Assembly: GCA_039649115.1 (NCBI GenBank)
Contig: JBBWZQ010000013.1
Location: forward strand, 1-10,582
Length of the DNA: 10,582 nt
Reading direction: 5' to 3'
From: DATEJJ01 sp039649115
GTDB taxonomy: Bacteria; Actinomycetota; Actinomycetes; Mycobacteriales; Micromonosporaceae
The translations under genes were made by a program, and so were the position numbers. The notes under the pieces were generated by a model. The model did not search any database. It saw only the letters and a program-made list of their open reading frames with translations, and had not been told where the DNA came from. The first letter of the stretch is position 1; the number at the start of each line of letters is the position of its first letter. Below, in pieces: positions 5,418 to 10,582 of the stretch.

Positions 5418-5999
5418 ATGAGCGTCCGGCACGCCCTGCTGGCCCTGTTGACCGAGGGACCCAAATACGGCTTGCAGTTGCGCGAGGAGTTCGTGGCCAG
5501 GACCGGCGAGGTCTGGCCGTTGAACGTGGGTCAGGTCTACACGACGCTGCAGCGGCTCGAGCGTGACGGGCTGGTCGAGTCGGACGACACGGCGGACGCC
5601 GGTCCGCAGAAGGGGTTCAGGATCACTCCCGAGGGCGAGCACGAGCTGGCCGGCTGGCTGCGCACGCCGCCGGACCTGACCTCGCCTCCCCGGGACGAGC
5701 TGGTGATCAAGGTACTGGTCGCCCTCCGGGTGCCCGGCATCGACGTGCACGAGGTGATCCAGGTACACCGCCGGTACGTGGTCGAGTTGATGCAGCAGTG
5801 GACGCGCCTGAAGGATGACGAAGCCGAATTCGACCTGGGTTTGGCGCTCGTGGTCGACGCCGAGCTGTTCCGGCTGGACTCGGTCATCCGGTGGCTGGAC
5901 GCCGCGGACGGGCGCCTCAAGCGGGCCGCGGCCGAGCCGGCCGCGCCTGTTCCCGCGCTGATGCCGAGACTGCGACGCAGAGTGGGGGTACGGCGATGA
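5418..5999 (+). CDS. PadR-family transcriptional repressor with Vir-type C-terminal domain
   Basis: This 193-residue cytoplasmic DNA-binding protein has an N-terminal winged helix-turn-helix (about 1-80). It shows HALLALLTEGPKYGLQLREE, the recognition helix in NVGQVYTTLQRLERDGLV (36-53) and the wing in FRITPEGEHELAGWL. The C-terminal helical domain (about 90-170, with a VVELMQQW segment and VVDAELFRLDSVIRWLD) is the dimerisation/ligand domain of Vir-type PadR proteins. ATG 5418 is preceded only by a poor ribosome binding site (GTGG). It is the first start after the predicted promoter and gives the standard PadR N-terminus. The stop overlaps the next start (ATGA, 5996-5999), so the protein is made together with the ABC ATPase. 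PadR proteins of this kind usually repress an adjacent efflux pump and release DNA on binding a toxic compound; the inducer here is unknown. Confidence 0.92.
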   Translation: MSVRHALLALLTEGPKYGLQLREEFVARTGEVWPLNVGQVYTTLQRLERDGLVESDDTADAGPQKGFRITPEGEHELAGWLRTPPDLTSPPRDELVIKVLVALRVPGIDVHEVIQVHRRYVVELMQQWTRLKDDEAEFDLGLALVVDAELFRLDSVIRWLDAADGRLKRAAAEPAAPVPALMPRLRRRVGVRR

Positions 6000-6724
6000 G
6001 CGATCACGTGTTGGAGCTGCGGCGGGTGTCGAAGGTTTACGGCACCGGGCCGACCGAGGTGCAGGCGCTGCGCGGTGTCGACCTCTCGGTCGAGGCCGGC
6101 GCGATGGTGGCGGTCATGGGTCCGAGCGGATCGGGCAAGAGCAGCCTGCTGACCATCGCCGGCAGCCTGGAGGATCCGACCAGCGGAGAGGTGCTGGTGG
6201 GCGGCGCCGCGGTGTCGGGGATGTCGCGCAACGAGCGGGCCCGGCTGCGGCGGCGTTACATCGGTTACGTGTTCCAGGATTTCAACCTGCTGCCCGGGTT
6301 GACCGCGGCGGAGAATGTCGCGCTTCCGCTGGAGCTGGACGGGGTGGCGGCGAGGAAGGCCAGGACCGCCGGGATGGCCGCCCTCGACGGGCTCGGCCTG
6401 GCCGATCGGGCGGACCGGTTTCCGGACGAGCTCTCCGGTGGCGAGCGGCAGCGGGTGGCGATCGCCCGCGCGGTGGTGGGGCAGCGCCGCCTGCTGCTGG
6501 CCGACGAGCCCTCGGGCGCGCTGGACTCGGTCAACGGGGAGGCCGTGATGCGCCTGATGCACGCCGCGTGCAAGCGGGGGGTGGCCGCCGTCGTGGTGAC
6601 CCATGACGCGCAGTTGGCGTCGTGGGCCGACCGGGTGGTGTTCCTGCGCGACGGGCGCGTGGCCGATCAGACCATGCCACCGCCCGGACCCGAGTCACTG
6701 CTGGCGTCGGGACCGGGCCAATGA
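5996..6724 (+). CDS. ABC transporter ATP-binding protein, MacB/LolD-type
   Basis: This 242-residue nucleotide-binding subunit has all the working motifs: Walker A GPSGSGKS (42-49), Q-loop FQDFNLLPGLTAAENV (Q94), signature LSGGERQRVAIARA (146-159), Walker B LLLADEP (166-172, catalytic E171), D-loop SGALD and H-loop VVVTHD (H203). The FQDFNLLPxLTAxENVxLPL stretch and DEPSGALDSxxGxxVxxLM are typical of the MacB/LolD/FtsE-like branch, which works with FtsX-type permeases. ATG 5996 overlaps the padR stop in an ATGA; the G-rich stretch GTGGGGGT just upstream can serve as ribosome binding site. The stop overlaps the permease start in a second ATGA. It energises the permease encoded next, probably for export or mechanotransmission of a hydrophobic or peptide-like substrate. 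Confidence 0.95.
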   Translation: MSDHVLELRRVSKVYGTGPTEVQALRGVDLSVEAGAMVAVMGPSGSGKSSLLTIAGSLEDPTSGEVLVGGAAVSGMSRNERARLRRRYIGYVFQDFNLLPGLTAAENVALPLELDGVAARKARTAGMAALDGLGLADRADRFPDELSGGERQRVAIARAVVGQRRLLLADEPSGALDSVNGEAVMRLMHAACKRGVAAVVVTHDAQLASWADRVVFLRDGRVADQTMPPPGPESLLASGPGQ

Positions 6725-9216
6725 CCGCGGAGCTGCTCGAACGACCGGCGGAGCCGACCGCGGTCAACGGCGGTGCGCCGGCCCGGCGCGCCGTGGTGCG
6801 CTGGGCGTGGCGGCTGTTCCGCCGCGAGTGGCGCCAGCAACTTCTGGTACTGGCGCTGCTCACCGTCGCGGTCGCGGCAACGATCCTCGGCGCCGCGGTC
6901 GGCACCAACACGCCGCCACCGGCCAACGCGGGATACGGCAACGCCGACCACCTCGTCACCCTGCCCGGCTCCGATCCGCACCTGGCCGCCGACATCGCCG
7001 CGATGAAACAGAGCTTCGGCACCGTGGACGTCATCGAGAACCAGGCGATCGCCACCGGCTTGGTGCAGGGGGCTCAACTGCGGGCCCAGGACCCGAACGG
7101 CCGGTTCGGCGGACCGATGCTCGCCCTCGTCTCGGGGCGCTACCCGGTGAGTCCGGACGAGGTCGCCATGACCAAGGAGTTGGCGTCCACGTTCAACCTC
7201 CGGGTCGGTGCGGTGTGGCGTGAGTCCGGCCACGCCTTGCGGGTCGTCGGCCTGGTCGAGAACCCGCAGAACCTGCTCGACGACTTCGCGCTCGTACCGC
7301 CGGGGCAGGTCGCGTCGCCGACCCAGGTGACGGTGCTGTTCAACGCGACGCCGGAGCGCGCCGCGAGCGGCCTGCCGAGCGGCGTGTCGGCACAGACCCC
7401 GGCAGCGTCGCAGGGGATCGATCCGGCGATCATCGTGTTCGTCCTCACGATCTTCGGGCTGATCTTCGTCGGTCTCGTGTCCGTCGCCGGGTTCTCGGTA
7501 CTGGCCCAGCGCCGGCTCCGGGCGCTGGGCATGCTGTCCTCGCTCGGCGCGACGTATCGCAACGTGCGCCTCGTCATGGTCGCCAACGGTGCCGTCGTCG
7601 GCGTCGTGGCCACCCTGATCGGCACCGTCCTCGGCTTCGCGGCCTGGATCGCGTACGCCCCGAACCTGCAACGCAGCGCCCACCACCGGGTGGCCTGGAC
7701 CCACCTGCCGTGGTGGCTGGTCGCGGCGACGATGGTCCTCGCGGTCGTCACCTCGATCCTCGCCGCCCGCCGGCCGGCGCGCACCGCGGCCCGGCTCCCG
7801 GTTGTGGCGGCCCTGTCCGGGCGGCCCGCGGTGCCGAAGCCGAGGCACCGCACCGCCGTACCCGGAATGGCGCTTCTCGTGATCGGTCTCGCCCTGCTCG
7901 CGTTCTCCGGCGGCTGGGGCTCGAGCAATGGACGGGAAGCCCTGTTCCAGGTCGGTGGCCTGCTCGCCGTCGCGATCGGGCTCCTGCTGCTGGCCTCCGT
8001 GTGCGTCACGCTGCTGGGGGTGCTCGCCCGGCGGGCGCCGGTCGCGGTGCGGCTCGCGCTACGCGATCTCGCGCGCTACCGGGCACGCTCCGGCGCGGCA
8101 CTCGCGGCGATCAGCCTGGCCGTGCTCATCGCCATGGTCATCTGTCTGCTGGCCACCGGCCGCTACGCCGATCCGGTCGACTACTTCGGGCCCAACCTCC
8201 CGGCCAACCAGCTCGTCGTCTACGCACCGGGTACCGGCCCGGGCAGCCACGGCCCGGACTCCGGTGCGGCCGGTGCTCCGCGGAGCCCGGCCGGACTGCA
8301 GGCGGTCGCGAACAGCATCGCCTCGTCGCTCGACAGCCACGACGTCCTTGGCCTCGACTCGACCGGTGCAATGCTGGGGCAGGTGGCCAGTGCGACGGTG
8401 GGGGGAGTGGTCGGCCAGGCGGTGCGGGTGTATCCCGGCACGGTCTACGTCGCCACCCCGGAATTGTTGCGACACTACGGGATCGATCCAGGCGCCATCG
8501 ACCCCACCGCCCTGCTCGTCACGTCGCGCGCAGGCCTTGCGGGCACCGGCAGTCTGGAACTGTTCACCTCCGAAGGCCCCGTCGACGGCTGCGCCGCCGG
8601 TCGCTGCGCCGCGCACCCGAAGATCCAGACGCTCGGCGGCCTCCCGACCGACACCTCGGACCCCAACCTGCTCGTCACCAGCCATGCCGTGGACACGCTC
8701 AAGCTGTCGGTCACCCGCGTGGCGTGGCTGATCCAGACGCCGCAGCCGCTCAGCGCCGCGCAGATCAACACCGCCCGGCAGGCGGCATCGGCCGAGGGCA
8801 TGACGATCGAAACGAAGAACCAGGACCCGTCGCTGGCGCAGCTTCGCAACTACGCCACCGCCGCGGGCATCCTCCTCGCCCTGGCGGTACTCGCCATGAC
8901 GGTTGGCCTCATCCGCAGTGAGACCGCGGGCGATCTGCAGACCCTCACCGCCACCGGGGCGAGCGGCAGCACCCGTCGCAACGTCACGGCCGCCACCGCC
9001 GGCGCCCTCGGCCTGTTCGGCGCGCTGCTCGGCACCGCTGTCGCGTACCTCACCGCGATCGCCTTTTTCCGGAGCCAGCTCAGCGAACGGATGAGCGAGG
9101 TGCCGATCCTCGACATCACGCTCATCGTCGTCGGCCTCCCCGTCATCGCCACGATCGGCAGCTGGCTGGTCGCCGGACGCGAACCGCGCGTGATCGCCCA
9201 CCGGCCGATCGAATAG
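6721..9216 (+). CDS. FtsX-type ABC transporter permease, fused double-domain form
   Basis: This 831-residue membrane protein partners the ATPase just upstream. About ten membrane helices are visible: TM1 (about 41-61), an extracellular domain (62-235), TM2-4 (236-262, 284-311, 331-349), TM5-7 (381-398, 411-436, 457-480), a second extracellular domain (481-712), and TM8-10 (713-732, 758-784, 798-819). The two FtsX domains (about 240-360 and 710-825) make it a duplicated permease in one chain, the usual actinobacterial form. The second outer domain has a lone Cys pair in GCAAGRC, possibly a disulfide. Cytoplasmic coupling segments include RRLRALGMLSSLGATYRNVR and DLQTLTATGASGSTRRNV. ATG 6721 overlaps the ATPase stop by ATGA; the frame continues open upstream to 6622, but that would lie inside the ATPase gene. 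Substrate unknown; PadR control suggests toxin or antibiotic efflux. Confidence 0.93.
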   Translation: MTAELLERPAEPTAVNGGAPARRAVVRWAWRLFRREWRQQLLVLALLTVAVAATILGAAVGTNTPPPANAGYGNADHLVTLPGSDPHLAADIAAMKQSFGTVDVIENQAIATGLVQGAQLRAQDPNGRFGGPMLALVSGRYPVSPDEVAMTKELASTFNLRVGAVWRESGHALRVVGLVENPQNLLDDFALVPPGQVASPTQVTVLFNATPERAASGLPSGVSAQTPAASQGIDPAIIVFVLTIFGLIFVGLVSVAGFSVLAQRRLRALGMLSSLGATYRNVRLVMVANGAVVGVVATLIGTVLGFAAWIAYAPNLQRSAHHRVAWTHLPWWLVAATMVLAVVTSILAARRPARTAARLPVVAALSGRPAVPKPRHRTAVPGMALLVIGLALLAFSGGWGSSNGREALFQVGGLLAVAIGLLLLASVCVTLLGVLARRAPVAVRLALRDLARYRARSGAALAAISLAVLIAMVICLLATGRYADPVDYFGPNLPANQLVVYAPGTGPGSHGPDSGAAGAPRSPAGLQAVANSIASSLDSHDVLGLDSTGAMLGQVASATVGGVVGQAVRVYPGTVYVATPELLRHYGIDPGAIDPTALLVTSRAGLAGTGSLELFTSEGPVDGCAAGRCAAHPKIQTLGGLPTDTSDPNLLVTSHAVDTLKLSVTRVAWLIQTPQPLSAAQINTARQAASAEGMTIETKNQDPSLAQLRNYATAAGILLALAVLAMTVGLIRSETAGDLQTLTATGASGSTRRNVTAATAGALGLFGALLGTAVAYLTAIAFFRSQLSERMSEVPILDITLIVVGLPVIATIGSWLVAGREPRVIAHRPIE

Positions 9217-9260
9217 TCGCCGGCGTACGAGCGAGTGAGCCCTGCTGGCAGGATGGGTGC

Positions 9261-10582
9261 GTGGATCTGGAGTCAGGCGCCGGGCTGCTGCACCGGCTGA
9301 CGTCGTACGTGCCGGACCGGGCGTGGGACGTGCCGGTCGACGACCCGCGAGTGCGCCACGACCTCGTCCCGAACGACCCGGCCACCGTGCCGCCGCCCAT
9401 GAAGGCCTACCGCGACCTGCCCGTGGTGGCGCTGCCCCGCGACCTGCCGGATCCGGGGGTACCCGCGACCGTGGCGCTGGCCGGGCAGCGTGTCGCGGCG
9501 CAGCCGCTGGACGCCGGGCAACTGGGCCGGGTGCTCTTCCTGGGCGCCGGAGTCGTACGCGTCACCGAGCGCGAAGGTGGGCGGATCCTGTTCCGCGCGA
9601 GCGGCTCAGCCGGGGCGCGCTTCCCGCTCGAGGTCTACGCCAGCACGCGTGGCGTCGCCGGAGTACCGGACGGGGTCCACTGGTACGACGCGCTGGAGCA
9701 CGCCCTGGTGCAGGTCGGGCCCGCGGCCGCCGGCAGCGCGACGACGCTGGTCGTGACAGGTGTGCCGTGGCGCACGGGCTGGCGCTACAGCGAGCGCGGC
9801 TGGCGGCACCTGTACTGGGACGCGGGGACGTTGCTGTCCCAGTTGTCCGCGGCGGCCGCGAGCGCCGGGCTGGCGCCTCGGCTGCGCAGCCTGTTCCCGG
9901 ACGCGCAGCTGCGCGAGTTGGTCGGCGCCGACGGCGTGCACGAGTACCCGATGGTCCTGCTGTCGCTGGGCGACGGCGACCCGGCGGTCGTCCCCGCTGG
10001 TCCGGCCGCAGTGGGTGAGCTGCCGCCGGTCGAGCTGCCCCTGTGCACCGCCGCGCAGCGCGCCGGCGAGCGCGATGAGCTCGGGGCCTGGTGGCCGGAA
10101 GGGCCCGCGCTGCAGGACGTCCCCGCGTCGAAGTCGGTGGACGAGGTCATCGGGCGCCGCGGCTCGCAGCGCCTGATGGACCCCGACCGCACCCTGCCGC
10201 GCGCGCTGCTGGAGTGGCCCGTGCGGGCGGCGCTGCGCGGCGTGCGGGTGCCGCACTGGGTCGTCGTCCACGGCGTCGACGGGGTCGGGCCGGGCGTCTA
10301 CCGGTGGCCGGACCTCCAGGCGGTCCGCACCGGCAATCTGCGCGAGGAGCTGCTGCACGTCTGCCTCGGCCAGGGCCTCGCCAGCGACGCGGCGTACGTC
10401 GTCGTCGGGGCGGCGCCGCTGGCCGGCCTCGACGACCGCGGCTACCGCGACGCGCAGCTGGCGGCCGGCCTGGTGGAGGGGCGGCTGCACCTCGCCGCGT
10501 ATGCCCTGGGCGCCAGCGCCTCCGGCATGACCTTCCTCGACTCGGAGGTGCCCGCGCTGCTCGGCGAGCCGGACGGCCTCGC
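9261..10582 (+). CDS. Tandem nitroreductase-like (SagB/ThcOx-type) flavoprotein, 3' truncated
   Basis: 440 codons are open to the window end with no stop. GTG 9261 has AGGATGG 6-8 nt upstream and is 44 bp after the permease gene. The first half looks like a SagB/ThcOx-type nitroreductase: MKAYRDLP (47-54), the FMN-contact-like RASGSAGARFPLEVYA (112-127), GVHWYDALEHAL (about 139-150) and GWRYSERGWRHLYWDAGTLL (about 173-192). A second, more diverged copy starts near 292 (SVDEVIGRRGSQRLM) and shows VYRW, LGQGLASDAAYVVVGAA and GRLHLAAYALGASASGMTF. Proteins of this two-domain form are common in actinobacteria. SagB oxidises azolines to azoles in peptide natural products, but no YcaO or leader-peptide gene is in view, so this role is not supported. 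It may be co-transcribed with the ABC operon, as no terminator separates them. It could equally be a stand-alone FMN oxidoreductase of unknown substrate. Confidence 0.8.
   Translation, partial: MDLESGAGLLHRLTSYVPDRAWDVPVDDPRVRHDLVPNDPATVPPPMKAYRDLPVVALPRDLPDPGVPATVALAGQRVAAQPLDAGQLGRVLFLGAGVVRVTEREGGRILFRASGSAGARFPLEVYASTRGVAGVPDGVHWYDALEHALVQVGPAAAGSATTLVVTGVPWRTGWRYSERGWRHLYWDAGTLLSQLSAAAASAGLAPRLRSLFPDAQLRELVGADGVHEYPMVLLSLGDGDPAVVPAGPAAVGELPPVELPLCTAAQRAGERDELGAWWPEGPALQDVPASKSVDEVIGRRGSQRLMDPDRTLPRALLEWPVRAALRGVRVPHWVVVHGVDGVGPGVYRWPDLQAVRTGNLREELLHVCLGQGLASDAAYVVVGAAPLAGLDDRGYRDAQLAAGLVEGRLHLAAYALGASASGMTFLDSEVPALLGEPDGL

Noticed and set aside
5113..5421. 102-codon open frame on the plus strand before padR
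   Set aside because: It crosses the antisense riboswitch, the frameshifted hydrolase remnant and the padR promoter. Only parts of it resemble a protein, and the matching pieces are in different frames.
8059..9201. 380-codon open frame on the minus strand
   Set aside because: It is antisense to the second half of the FtsX-type permease and has no domain of its own.
9242..9253. CCTGC-TG-GCAGG inverted repeat after the permease as a terminator
   Set aside because: Five base pairs with a 2-nt loop cannot form a stable hairpin, and the right arm is part of the ribosome binding site of the next gene.
9257..10018. Open frame on the plus strand starting 4 bp before the nitroreductase gene
   Set aside because: It gives an Arg/Ala-rich product. 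The frame starting at GTG 9261 carries the recognisable flavoprotein motifs and stays open to the window end.
9606..10490. 294-codon open frame on the minus strand
   Set aside because: It is antisense to the nitroreductase-like gene and rich in Arg, Gln and Ala without recognisable motifs.
1..10582. CRISPR array, IS element, tRNA/rRNA gene or attachment site
   Set aside because: No spaced direct-repeat series, transposase or integrase motif, terminal inverted repeats or tRNA cloverleaf was recognised on either strand.

Overview
The window is high-GC DNA (roughly 70% by eye) with GTG starts, ATGA gene overlaps and strong third-position G/C bias, typical of Actinomycetota. The gene content (kdpE, a CPA1 antiporter, a secreted PL11 pectin lyase, a PadR/ABC operon) would suit a soil Micromonosporaceae-type organism, but that family-level guess is inference only. 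No IS element, integrase, tRNA, rRNA or CRISPR array was seen. Most of the window reads as ordinary chromosome.

Layout. Positions 1-141 hold the last 46 codons of a KdpE-type response regulator. It is followed by a CPA1 Na+(K+)/H+ antiporter (226-1752), with a 16-bp palindrome just before its ribosome binding site. Three bases after the antiporter stop begins a near-consensus promoter overlapped by a LacI-type operator. It drives a secreted family 11 rhamnogalacturonan lyase (1939-3867). A GC-rich hairpin (3878-3909) separates this gene from a convergent CaCA-family cation exchanger on the minus strand (3913-4962).

The 455-bp gap at 4963-5417 is the most informative non-coding stretch. On the minus strand it carries a yybP-ykoY (Mn2+) riboswitch aptamer (about 5055-5148) directly downstream of a TATGAT -10 box. 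A complementary anti-aptamer segment (5015-5027) and a hairpin overlapping the Shine-Dalgarno of the exchanger gene (4979-4997) follow. This suggests that the CaCA protein is a manganese-responsive exporter. On the plus strand the same gap holds a frameshifted remnant of the C-terminus of an alpha/beta hydrolase (5197-5353), then a promoter whose -10 box lies inside a perfect 7-7-7 inverted repeat, the likely PadR operator.

From 5418 to 9216 is a three-gene operon: a PadR/Vir-type repressor, an ABC ATPase of the MacB/LolD type and an 831-residue FtsX-type permease. Both junctions are ATGA overlaps, so the genes are probably translationally coupled, and the repressor probably controls its own operon. 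After 44 bp comes a tandem nitroreductase-like (SagB/ThcOx-type) flavoprotein (9261 onward) that runs off the window. The biochemical role of this last gene is unknown.

Functionally the window reads as three independent modules: ion homeostasis (kdpE end, antiporter, Mn-riboswitch exchanger), pectin degradation under sugar control, and a self-regulated ABC efflux operon next to an uncharacterised flavin oxidoreductase.
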